From Acanthosepion lycidas (lineage: Eukaryota; Mollusca; Cephalopoda; Sepiida; Sepiidae): a stretch of 64,000 nucleotides of DNA. A model generated the notes under the pieces. That model was given only the letters and a program-made list of their open reading frames with translations, did no database searches and was not told where the DNA came from. Within the stretch, counting starts at the first letter, position 1. Every line of letters starts with the position of its first letter. Location: assembly GCA_963932145.1 (NCBI GenBank), contig OZ010595.1, positions 75,390,090 to 75,454,089 on the forward strand, given 5' to 3'. This document shows positions 35,028 through 43,340 of this stretch, piece by piece. A program made the position numbers and the translations under genes.

Positions 35028-35088
35028 ATTTGCTTCTGTATCTTTCCTTGTTGGTGGTGCGTGACAACGACCAACTTAACTAAACGAG
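35028..35088 (+). other. Candidate exon, 61 nt, opposite strand
   Basis: On the plus strand TTTATATTTCAG precedes the segment and ACGAG|GTGAGTC follows it; both match splice consensus. One frame is open (ICFCIFPCWWCVTTTNLTKR). It lies 260 bp from the minus-strand candidate at 34.7 kb and points away from it, which would suit a divergent promoter. It is too short to support a function and may be coincidental. Confidence 0.2.
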
Positions 35089-36814
35089 GTGAGTCATTTT
35101 ACGCACAAAAGAGACTTTACTTTTACAACAACAACAAGCCTCTTTAACTGCTTCTTTCACTACTGAGACAAGATTTGTGACCGACTTCCTAATCGAAGAA
35201 AAAGTTTAAATGAAAAGGACAATAACTATCGTTATCCACTGTTACAATTTTTTTTCTTTATTTTAGTAAGTTTATGACAATAAAGTCGCTTCGCTCATCA
35301 AACTTTCGAGAAGTTATGAAATGGATAAATAAAATAAAAACTTTCTTTAAACTTAAACTACAATAATTGTTGTTTTCTTATTTTTACCGAGGTTTTCTTT
35401 GTCCACATTAACTTTAAGGAAAAACTAATTCCATGAAAATGTGGTTTAAAAGTATTATTTCGTAACAAGAAAACAACCTACACCCCCACTATAATGTGCG
35501 AGAAAATAGACTCTCCCACTCATTCATTCAAGTAAATCGAAAGTTAAGGAAGATTCCATTTCAACATGCAGGGAGGTGGTTAATCTTTTAAAAGTTATTC
35601 AGCGTTAAACGTAACAAAAAAAAGTTAACACTAACAACATTAAGTTAAGTATCATGTTTTTCTTTTCTTTAATGAAACGAATAACTTCAAAGTAGTTAAG
35701 ATCATTACTGGGGGGGTATCTAAATTCAATTTAGTTAAAATATTTGCTGCCTTGCACGCGTGCTTAGCTTTATGCAAGTCTGACAATTATGTCTGAGTCA
35801 GCTGGTCGGGTGCATCAGCGGTGGTTGGGGACGAAATAGCTTCTGATGTACGTCTTCTTAATCTTTCGTCAGATCTTTTTTAACCTGATTTAGACTTAGT
35901 GAGTTGATGTGTACTTTCTAAGAGAGAGATGGATGCTTGTATATAGGAGGAATCTCATTTTGTTCACCTGAGTGACTTTGTTTTCCGTTTTTTTTGTTTT
36001 GGTTTTTTTCTTGTTTTTTTTTTTTTTTTTTTTTTTTTTATAGACTGACTCTCTTTGTGTTAGTTACTGTGTTTAAGTGTTGTTGTTTTTTTTGTAACCA
36101 AGAAAGGCTCTTGAACTGTGCCTGACATTCTCTGCAGTACCTATCCATTTTAAAACTCTAACTAAAAAATTAAAACAGTGAATTTCGGTTTAAAAAATAG
36201 AAAGAAGGGGAAAAAAGCTATGCCGAGTTTCAAGTCATTTATTTACGTAAAAATCAAGAATCAATGTACAATTTTTACTTACAACTGTTTGTACACTTTC
36301 TGTAAACTGAAACACGTGCTTTCTATCCGTCGCTACGTCGTTTTAAAATAAATAAAACAAGTTTCGTTTTCGCTCACAAAAACAAAAATGAATTGTTTTT
36401 CACTTTTTTGTTTGTTTTTGTTTTTTTGTTCGTTTTTGCTACATTTACTTTTTTAACACGGCTGTATTTCTTGGCGATATACATATTTTTTTTATTGAAT
36501 ATTGTTTCAAAGGAACTGACAACCATCACTACAATTTGTCGGATTTTAAAGAAATATAGTAAAAAAAAGTTCCGAAAATAGCCACCAGTAGTCCACTCCA
36601 ATCTAAAAATTAAGTTAGCAATAATTATTTTACACTATTTATTTCTTAGAATTACAAACGATGACTTTTTATATCGTTGCAGAATAAAAAAAAAAAAAGT
36701 CCGTCGTTTGAGATCAACACACTAACAGTTTGAGACAGGCATTTCAATTGCAGCAAATCAAGTGCCAACACAAAAAAAAAAAAACACTCACTGAATCTAG
36801 CGTTATGGTTTTAC
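35089..36814. other. Repeat-poor tract
   Basis: No element is recognised. A poly(T) run of about 27 lies at 36,013-36,039. A GC-richer patch at about 35,800-35,850 has no identifiable content. The two overlapping opposite-strand frames at 36,374-36,601 are composition artefacts. Confidence 0.5.
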
Positions 36815-36960
36815 CAAGGTTAGTCTGGATGACCATGATTATTGAATACTAAGTTCGATCCTTAGTGGGAGCTTGACATGGGATCTTCTTTACGCTAACT
36901 CTGAATTGAGCACAATAGTGCGCTGTTAATCATCAACGTTTTCGCGACCAAAATGCTTAA
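36815..36960 (+). mobile_element. Possible tRNA-like SINE
   Basis: AAGTTCGATCCTTAGTGGGAG matches a box B consensus, and TAGCGTTATGG about 45 bp upstream could serve as box A. The following TTTTCGCGACC is typical of SINE bodies. No cloverleaf closes, and the copy is single in this window. Confidence 0.4.
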
Positions 36961-37184
36961 GGCAACGTCCATGAAAAGTATGGGTTAAAAGTTTAAGTCT
37001 TAAAAATTATAAGAAACGAAAGTAATGTACAGTAAAATAATGAAAAAAAAAATTGATTTGTTTCTCTTTCTCGTGTAGGGAGAATATAAAAAAATGTAAA
37101 TTAGATAAATGATTGATAAAAAAAAAAGTGTAGATAAAAAATAAATATAAAAGTCAAGGTTTGTCTTTTACACTTGCTTTTATG

Positions 37185-37388
37185 TTTAGCTTGCCTCCGG
37201 GCGGAGAGGAGCCCGGATGAGGCTCCGCCGAAGGGCAGAGTCTCGTTCAGGTTAGTTGACTGCCCCTGAACCCGTTTATGCGGGTTCAAAGATGGAATAT
37301 TTTTGGCCGAGCCTATGAGATCGGAAATCCCACATTAAACCCGGCTTTGTGCCATATGTAACCATCGTGGCGGGGAGGGCTAAATATT
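37185..37388 (+). mobile_element. Solitary structured module with 13-bp direct flanks
   Basis: A GC-rich unit of 204 bp is flanked on both sides by the identical 13-mer ACTTGCTTTTATG (37,172-37,184 and 37,389-37,401). Visible stems include GCCTC..CGGGC against GCCCG..GAGGC, and TGAACCCG against CGGGTTCA around a six-base loop. The unit is homologous to the two modules inside the LTR at 22.4-23.1 kb but lacks their first ~40 bp. The 13-bp repeats look like a target duplication from target-primed insertion, so it behaves as a small non-coding retroelement. The frame crossing it on the minus strand is not meaningful. It contains GATGA-stem-GAA, reminiscent of a hammerhead core, but without the essential C3-U4. 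Confidence 0.7.
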
Positions 37389-37401
37389 ACTTGCTTTTAT
37401 G

Positions 37402-38110
37402 AGTTTAAAAAATAGAAAGCCAGACGGTTAATACAAAATTACCTTATAAATTTGATGTGAAACATTTTTAAACTTTCTAAAAATAGGACGGTTCAAATAA
37501 GAATTGCCAAAGGCAGATGGCTTGTGTTTTAATTTTCAAATTCAAAATGATATACACTTTTGGATTTATTGACCAATCAGAAGGGTGACTACCAACCATG
37601 CAAATTTAAAAGTTGAAACTCATCTGGAGCATATTTGAGTTCTATATAACACAAGTTAGCAGAAAATTTCAGAAGGCATAAAAATTTTGGAAGGTGCAGG
37701 AAGACACAAGAAAACAGAAGATACCAAAAGGTTAAAACAAGTTAGAGGGATATCCAAAAGAAAAGCTATATTGTCTGTTACCAGTGGTTGAGTAGGGCTG
37801 TTTCTTACAAAAGAAGTAAGAAGTAAACAAAGAAAGAAGTAGAACCAAACTAAAACCAGTAAGGTGATTCAAACTGTTCAAGAAAAAGAACAAATTTTTT
37901 AAGTCCCAATAACTCTGGTGAACCATGCCAAAGCCTTCTCTGTTTCGACTTTCAATTAAATAAGTGCATCTTTTTTTAAAGAACGTGTATTTAAACTTTT
38001 TTTTAAAAGGAATTGTATTGTACCTTCTAAAGAACTTTCAATTGTTAAAAGTTTGTGTATTTTGAACCATTTTAAAACATGAATTTGTATTGTACCTTCC
38101 CAAGATTTTT
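37402..38110. other. Non-coding tract
   Basis: A roughly 60-bp direct duplication lies at about 38,000-38,110: 'GGAATTGTATTGTACCTTC' recurs as 'TGAATTTGTATTGTACCTTC', each followed by AAGA.TTTTCAATT. No other element is recognised. Confidence 0.5.
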
Positions 38111-38111
38111 C

Positions 38112-38505
38112 AATTTTTTTTTTTTTAAGCATTTCACCCCAAGCAAGGTGGGAAGCCACTAGCATGCAAGAGGTTACAGAGAGTTGGAGCAAGAGCAAAT
38201 AGGAGTGACAGAGGAAAGGATGAAGAGAAGGATAGGGGATAGATCACGGCATCTGGAGACAGCAATTGACATTACATTTGAATAGTTGGAGATTAGAGCT
38301 ATCAGGGAAACTGGAAAAAGGGGGAGAGTTCCATAGGTGAGAAATGCAAGATATGAAGCTATTGGAGTAGAAGAGATGGCTACATTTAACAGTTTCGACA
38401 GTGAAAGGGTGAAAGTGAGATGCCAGCCTAGTAGAACACTTAAATTCATGAAATCTGGGAACCAGCAAAAGCAGCTCATAATTATTGAAAGTTTGTTGAA
38501 TAATT
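38112..38505 (-). pseudogene. LINE-B 3' end
   Basis: On the minus strand this ends ...GCTTGGGGTGAAATGCTTAAAA, identical in kind to the 3' end of the full LINE-B at 51,545. Upstream, broken frames carry LVPRFHEFKCSTRLASHFHP and HLFYSNSF, the last ~100 residues of LINE-B ORF2. It is 5'-truncated, as expected of incomplete target-primed reverse transcription. Confidence 0.8.
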
Positions 38506-39185
38506 TATTTTTTTTATGAGCCATGTTTCTATTTTTTTAATTGGATATCTTGCTTTTAATAAGGTGTACAAAAGAAAATTTTTGTGCAAACTTATTTGTA
38601 AAACTTGTATTCTGTTCTATTATTTTATGTTGATGTAATAAATTTATGTTTTTATCAAATTTCACAACAGAGTTTTGAGTCAGGTTTATTTTTTTATGCA
38701 TCTTATTCAATATTAAGAGGTAAGAAATAATATTAAAAGAGATGACGTTCTCTATTTTCTTAATCTCCCCCTCAAAAATCCTTTTAGTCTTGTCAAAAAT
38801 TACATCTTTATTTTTGTTTTCAGGCAAATTGCTGAAGCAGTCAAAGAACACAACAAAAAATAGAGGACATAAGTAAAAATGAAATAATCGTAGTTATGAA
38901 GGAAGCAACCTGAAGTGTTGTAATAAAAAGCTATCATAATAACATGAAGTAAAAAGTGTGTAGTATTAAAACAAAGAAACTAAAAGGTTTGTATTTTTAA
39001 CAGCCATGAGTGTAATGGCTCAGAATACAAATTATTATAATGTTGGGCATTGTTTATCCTCTCAAAATATTCCTTCAATGAGATCTCCATTTAGAAAATG
39101 TCATCCTGAGTTCAGTTAAAAATATTTGCATGGTCAAGAGTCACCAGTGTAAGTTTCAGGGTAGTATTAGTGTTGATTACGTGGA
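38506..39185. other. Non-coding tract
   Basis: No element is recognised. The 104-codon minus-strand frame (38,537-38,851) has no known motif. Confidence 0.45.
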
Positions 39186-39480
39186 AACCCTAAACGATGC
39201 TTCAAGAGTCAGTTGAAGGCATCCCTGACACAGCCCAATATCGACCCTGAGACCTCAGAAAGTGTTGCTGCAAATCAGCCTTCCTGGAATAGGACCTTTG
39301 GGGGTGGGGGGTTCAAGGCTTTTCAGTCCAACCATCAACATAAAGAGGATATGTGACATGCTGTCAGGAGAGCCTGACTCACCCAGCCAACCACAGTCCT
39401 CTGCGACTCCTGCTCACGAGTAGGCTGAGCCTTCACAGGCATCTTCACCATCAGTGGGGAGGATAACAATCCTGATGTTC
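39186..39480 (+). pseudogene. LINE C-terminal zinc-knuckle fragment
   Basis: The frame reads LKASLTQPNIDPETSESVAA, then NQPSWNRTF, and later TTVLCDSCSRVGWAFTGIF. It corresponds to the end of many animal LINE ORF2 proteins: 'LK.SL..CNID...WE..A.DR..WR' followed by a C-x2-C...H-x-H motif. The two cysteines are present, but the histidine pair has decayed. It may be the missing C-terminus of the LINE-A type, but no copy in the window joins the two. Confidence 0.55.
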
Positions 39481-39648
39481 AGATTTGTTATGTATTTTTA
39501 AATTTTTAAATTATAAGTCTTTTTATTTTTACCTTTTGTAAAATAATATAAAAACTAATAGAGAAACAACAAATAAAAGGTACATATAACTTTAAGTTGA
39601 TGTGCTTATAATGTAGTGGTTATTGGTGCCTAATATGGAGGCACAGTG

Positions 39649-40130
39649 AAGTAATGGATAGCAGCTCGGATTGAGGAATCAAAGAGCCGAGTTTGAATTC
39701 CAATCAAATCCATTACATTCACTTACATGCTAATACCCTTGGGAAAGGTATGAATCCTCTTCTCCCCACCTCAAGCTATGGATAAGTAGCAGGACAGACC
39801 TTGGATGGCAACAGGTCTACTGCAGAAAGAAATGGCAACCTACTTCAGGAAAAAATCTGCCTCATCAGTCATGTATCAAAAGATACATGATTGCCTAAGC
39901 ATGTATCGTGCATGGCACATAACTGACTGAATATGGGATTGGCATGCTGAGTTCAAATCTAGCCTAAGCCATTGTGTTCACTTTTTTACAAATACCCTTG
40001 AAAAGGTATGAATCCATTTCTTCTCCCTCTGTTAAAGGTGAATAGCAGGACAGACTGGGCTCTAGCTTCGGTTTGCAACCAATCTAGAAGAAGGATAGTT
40101 ATGAATTTAAAATTGGCTGGTCATGAGACT
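39649..40130 (+). mobile_element. Two adjacent tRNA-derived SINE copies
   Basis: Copy 1 (about 39,649-39,850) has GGCACAGTGAAGTAATGG and GAGTTTGAATTCCAATC as box A and B regions, then CCTTGGGAAAGGTATGAATC and GGCAACAGGTCTACTGC. Copy 2 (about 39,905-40,130) starts GCATGGCACATAACTGAC with box B-like GAGTTCAAATCT and the same body. They lie head to tail about 50 bp apart and differ enough to be separate insertions. The family also occurs at 5.2, 19.2, 46.4 and 61.2 kb. Confidence 0.8.
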
Positions 40131-40233
40131 AGCAAATCCAACCCCATAAAAACTGTCTTGTTACAGGAACTACAGTAGTTGCATCGATTGTGGTGAGAGG
40201 CTGTGGCCCTAAATTCTACAAAGGATTAATATA

Positions 40234-40312
40234 TTAGGTTGGTGCAAAATAATGTCGGTTTTTGACGTTAAATAATACGTCAAAAACCGACATTATTTTT
40301 TTACCAACCTAA
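40234..40312. mobile_element. 79-bp mariner hairpin MITE (MADE1-like)
   Basis: TTAGGTTGGTGCAAAATAAT at one end faces its complement ending ACCAACCTAA, with TA on both sides. The arms stay paired through GTCGGTTTTTGACGT to a tiny loop around TTAAATAATA, so the whole element is one hairpin. This layout is that of MADE1, the palindromic mariner derivative that supplies the human miR-548 family. Whether this hairpin is processed as a small RNA here is unknown. The arms are almost perfectly paired, so the copy is much younger than the one at 1,494. Confidence 0.9.
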
Positions 40313-40517
40313 TATATGAGTTAGGATCAAATATGGATCAGAATCTGACAGAATGATAAGATAAAGAACAATTTTTTGAAACTTTGGATGTATGCATCAT
40401 TTCTCCTTGAATTCAGAACACTACAAATTATACTAATGTTGGTTTAAAACATTAGATACATGTGTGACATGACTAACCAATAGAAATCAAATAGCACAAA
40501 AGTAAAAAAAATTTTTT

Positions 40518-40575
40518 TTTATCTCATTCTCTGATGAAGCTTTAATGAAAGTGAAACATGTTAGATTGATAAACA
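40518..40575 (+). ncRNA. Hammerhead-like motif, weak stems
   Basis: CTGATGA (40,531-40,537), then a stem-forming AGCTTTAATGAAAGT, then GAAAC (40,553-40,557), then a GTT cleavage-type triplet (40,560-40,562). TCT before the core can pair with AGA after the triplet, and TTAT with ATAA further out. Helix II has a bulged G and helix III would be only two pairs, as in dimer-dependent hammerheads of Penelope-like elements. A TA tract follows at 40,592-40,613. The core letters are right but the stems are marginal. Confidence 0.4.
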
Positions 40576-40611
40576 TTTCCTATTTGTTCTATATATATAT
40601 ATATATATATA

Positions 40612-41012
40612 TAATATTGTTGCCAGAGCTATTAATACAGAATGGCAAATATTTCATGCTTAAGTGTCATTATGAGGCCTCAGGATGTCAACACTGCTTA
40701 TATTTACATACACTGCTTCAGATATCTTCTATGTGCTGTATCCCTTTAGGATGCGAGCGATCATGGCTCTTCACTACTTCTTATCCTTTGTAGCTGTTAG
40801 GTTTCTTTTTTCATTATCTATCCTATTCCCTATTTTGCTATCCATTTACATTGCCTCATTAGGTAGATTATTTACTGTTTACTTTTTTGTCCTTTCTGTC
40901 AGTGTCAACGTTTTACAGGCCGTCTTTCCTCATTATGTGTCCTAGAAATTTCAATTGGCTCTTTACGATTCTAAGTATAAGCGTCCTTTTTGTTCCTATT
41001 TTTTAAAACTTC
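40612..41012 (-). pseudogene. LINE-A 3' end, inverted partner of the 15.5 kb copy
   Basis: The minus strand matches 15,518-15,936 along nearly its whole length, including TGTATGTAAATATAAGCAGTG and TGAGGCCTCATAATG at the 3' end. The protein part includes LKFLGHIMRKDGL-type text in broken frames. The two plus-strand openings at 40,545-40,945 are antisense to it and not real. A (TA)n tract abuts its 3' end, exactly as in the partner copy. Confidence 0.8.
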
Positions 41013-41018
41013 TTTTTT

Positions 41019-41021
<3 letters not shown>

Positions 41022-41070
<49 letters not shown>
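41022..41070. repeat. (TA)n tract
   Basis: About 24 TA units separate the LINE-A copy from the following SINE. Confidence 0.95.
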
Positions 41071-41073
<3 letters not shown>

Positions 41074-41420
41074 CATGGCTGAGTGGTTAGGATATTCACT
41101 TTCTGAACTTGAGACCTTGTCTGTAAGAGGCGATCTCGGTGTGCGGCACATTTGGAAACTGCCTGAAAACCATACCATGGGTTGATCCAAGCCTTGTAAG
41201 TGAAATTAGATAGCCAGGAGACTTGGGAGGCATCAGTGTCTGTGCTAGCATAAAGTCACAAGTCATAGTGACCGAGGGTTTGAGCATGCTTGCATTGTTC
41301 AGACTTCTGATCATGCTAGATAACACATTCTTTCCCAGAAACTTTAACTAAGGTCTGCTTAGCATAGTTGTAGTATAAACCACAGGTAAGCTCTGTGGGT
41401 GTTAAACAAATGCAAATAAA
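41071..41420 (+). mobile_element. tRNA-derived SINE with Ceph-SINE-like body
   Basis: Head ATGGCTGAGTGGTTAGGATA (box A-like) is followed by a decayed box B. The body contains CCAAGCCTTGTAAGTGAAAT and the tail ACTAAGGTCTGCTTAGCATA, both shared with the minus-strand copy at 8,500-8,868. The head has the GCTGAGTGG form of leucine/serine-type tRNAs. The interior carries extra sequence relative to the 8.5 kb copy. Confidence 0.65.
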
Positions 41421-41495
41421 CTTGAGCAAGCATCTGCAATAGGGATTAGCTAGCTGTCCAAGTAGACAGGCATCCTCAAATACTGGGGGGCAGCC

Positions 41496-41502
<7 letters not shown>

Positions 41503-41536
<34 letters not shown>
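41503..41536. repeat. (TA)n tract
   Basis: About 17 TA units. On the minus strand it follows the element that carries the hammerhead at 41.6 kb. Confidence 0.95.
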
Positions 41537-41540
<4 letters not shown>

Positions 41541-41582
41541 ATACAAGTAAAAGGTTTGTCACTAAGCTGATTAAGGTTACTT

Positions 41583-41645
41583 TCAGTATTCCAACTCCAG
41601 AATTTCATAGACAGATTTGTGTGTCCACTCATCAGGGAGTATTAG
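41583..41645 (-). ncRNA. Hammerhead ribozyme motif, partly decayed
   Basis: On the minus strand: CTGATGA (plus 41,629-41,635), helix II GTGGACA against TGTCTAT with an eight-base loop (seven pairs, two of them G-U), then GAAA (plus 41,603-41,606). Helix III is ATTC against GAGT around a two-base loop, then the cleavage triplet GTT. Helix I begins TCC against GGA and continues with mismatches. All invariant core bases are present; the weak pairs are what C-to-T decay of a perfect hammerhead would give. TA tracts lie on both sides (41,503-41,536 and 41,648-41,698). No tRNA-like head is visible before it. Confidence 0.65.

Positions 41646-41647
<2 letters not shown>

Positions 41648-41698
<51 letters not shown>
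41648..41698. repeat. (TA)n tract
   Basis: About 25 TA units directly beside the decayed hammerhead element. The tyrosine-isoleucine frames over it are artefacts. Confidence 0.95.
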
Positions 41699-41701
<3 letters not shown>

Positions 41702-41957
41702 AGAAAAAGCAGAGAGACTAAGAATCCACTGTCCTTAGCATTTACTTTTTTAAAAAGTGTTCTATACACTGTAGAGCAAAATATTATTATATTATTTTTA
41801 TTATAATATTTTATATTACTACACAATACTTTTATGTTTTGGAACTATAATGTTGCTTCATTGGCCTATGATCAATTACTTATCATGAAAATGATTTATT
41901 TGTGAAACTAGAGAACAAATCATTACCTCATTTGGTAATTAAAAAGGTAGGAGGAAA

Positions 41958-41962
<5 letters not shown>

Positions 41963-42010
<48 letters not shown>
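41963..42010. repeat. (TA)n tract at the 3' end of the hammerhead SINE
   Basis: About 24 TA units. Read on the minus strand it follows the tRNA-hammerhead element within eight bases, so it may be that element's tail. Confidence 0.95.
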
Positions 42011-42011
<1 letters not shown>

Positions 42012-42017
42012 CATCAT

Positions 42018-42060
42018 CCACAGACAGACTGTTTCGCTGTTTCACAGCTCATCAGTGTGG
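42018..42060 (-). ncRNA. Type I hammerhead ribozyme, all core elements intact
   Basis: Minus strand, 5' to 3': CCACA (helix I), CTGATGA, GCTGT-GAA-ACAGC (helix II, five perfect pairs), GAAA, then ACA-GTC-TGT (helix III, counting the last A of GAAA), C at the cleavage position, and TGTGG closing helix I. Every invariant hammerhead base is in place and all three helices pair without mismatch. Predicted cleavage falls between plus-strand positions 42,023 and 42,022. Short helix III is typical of animal retroelement hammerheads, which often cleave as dimers. The ribozyme sits directly downstream of a tRNA-like head. Confidence 0.85.
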
Positions 42061-42160
42061 CTAGACATCCGGTTGCCTCTAGCTCGGGTCGAAACCCAAC
42101 TGAATTGGTATCAGCCGGAGATTCTACCACTAAGCCGTCGGCGCACGGCAGGGAAGTAGG
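42018..42160 (-). mobile_element. tRNA-headed, hammerhead-tailed short retroelement
   Basis: Minus strand: GACGGCTTAGTGGTAGAATC (box A-like) and GTTGGGTTTCGACCCG (box B-like), about 35 bp apart, then GCTAGAGGCAACCGGATG, then the hammerhead, then ATGATG and a (TA)n tract. The order 'pol III promoter, hammerhead, tail' parallels the schistosome Sm-alpha SINE-like element, which also carries a hammerhead. Only one complete copy is in this window. The GC-rich head contrasts with its AT-rich surroundings. Confidence 0.7.
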
Positions 42161-43340
42161 TGTATTTTTAGTGTATTTATTTATTTATAAACACGCCCAG
42201 TGACTGACAGTGACTCGATTCGCTATGCTCGCTATATATAAGCTATAATAGTCACTGTTTACAAACCCAAACCTACTCCCTAGAGAGCTCAACCGAAATT
42301 AATATTTATTTCAGGAGCCAATATATATATAGGCACAATTATATTTAATAAAAAATGAATACGTTGAAAAGTACAATATACTATGATCCGCCTGACCATA
42401 AAAAAAGACTCAAATATAATTGATATTCAAACCCCAAAAAAGGTTTAAGTAAAAATAGTATTTTTAGTCATTGAGCACAGGACTTTGTGATAGATCAAGA
42501 AAGAATAGCCTGGAAACATTAACATTTATACAGATATGTTATACCTAATGAGAGTGAAAATGGAAAATGAAATGAATTTCTTTTAAAACCAATCATTATC
42601 CAATGTTATAAAATTTTATTTTTGGTCTCATTACGTTAGTTTACCTGCACAATTAAAAAATGTGAAGAGACAAACTGAGCATAGAAAATTAGTTGCAAAA
42701 GTAAATTTTTAGAGTAAATTACTGAGTATGAGTGATATCAAAACAGATATATAGGGATAGTGAGATAGAAACATAGAGAGAGACAGGGAGATAAGAAATA
42801 GAGAGAGAGAGGGATAGAAACAGATAGAGAGAGAGAGAGGGATGGTAATTCTGTCTTTTTCTGTGGAGAGTTAAAAGGTTTAATTTCTGTATATACTCAT
42901 GTGTAAGCCAACCTCATCTATAGTGCGACCACTGAATTTTTTACATAAATTTTAATCCCACCAGAAAAAAATATTCCCTGTGTATAGTACAACCAGCCAC
43001 TATAAATGCATGATTTTAACCAATGTTAGGGAGCTTAGTGTGCCTTTCTATTTAACCAAAAGCTGGAGTGAAAGAAAAGAAAGATGAAAGAGGTTGAATC
43101 ATGCTTTTTATAAAAGAAATCATGTGAAGTGAATGCAAATTGCCTCAGGTAGAATTTGAACTCAGCTTACTTGTTCTATTTTCTATACTGATGACCATTA
43201 TACTAACTGCAATTTCATAATGAATAACTAAGTATCAACAAAAAAAAATGCTGAGATTGCATGTCTTTCACTAAAAATATCAATTTATACACTCTCTATC
43301 ACTCATATGAAATGAAAATGAAACTAAACATAATTTGAAC
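42161..43340. other. Non-coding tract with (GA)n patch
   Basis: An imperfect (GA)n/(AGAT)n patch occupies about 42,772-42,840. A short tRNA-like stretch (TCAGGTAGAATTTGAACTC) is at about 43,146 but no SINE body follows. Nothing coding is recognised. Confidence 0.5.

Noticed and set aside
36374..36601. Overlapping opposite-strand frames
   Set aside because: Lysine/asparagine and phenylalanine-rich products of AT-rich composition, without motif or context.
37190..37245. Active hammerhead in the structured module
   Set aside because: The C3-U4 core dinucleotide is missing in all three copies here; only the topology is similar. It is kept as a low-interest observation.
40545..40945. Two overlapping plus-strand open frames
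   Set aside because: Antisense to the LINE-A 3' end on the minus strand.
42100..42150. Genuine tRNA gene
   Set aside because: Box A and box B are recognisable but no acceptor stem closes and the sequence continues into a ribozyme. It is a SINE head.
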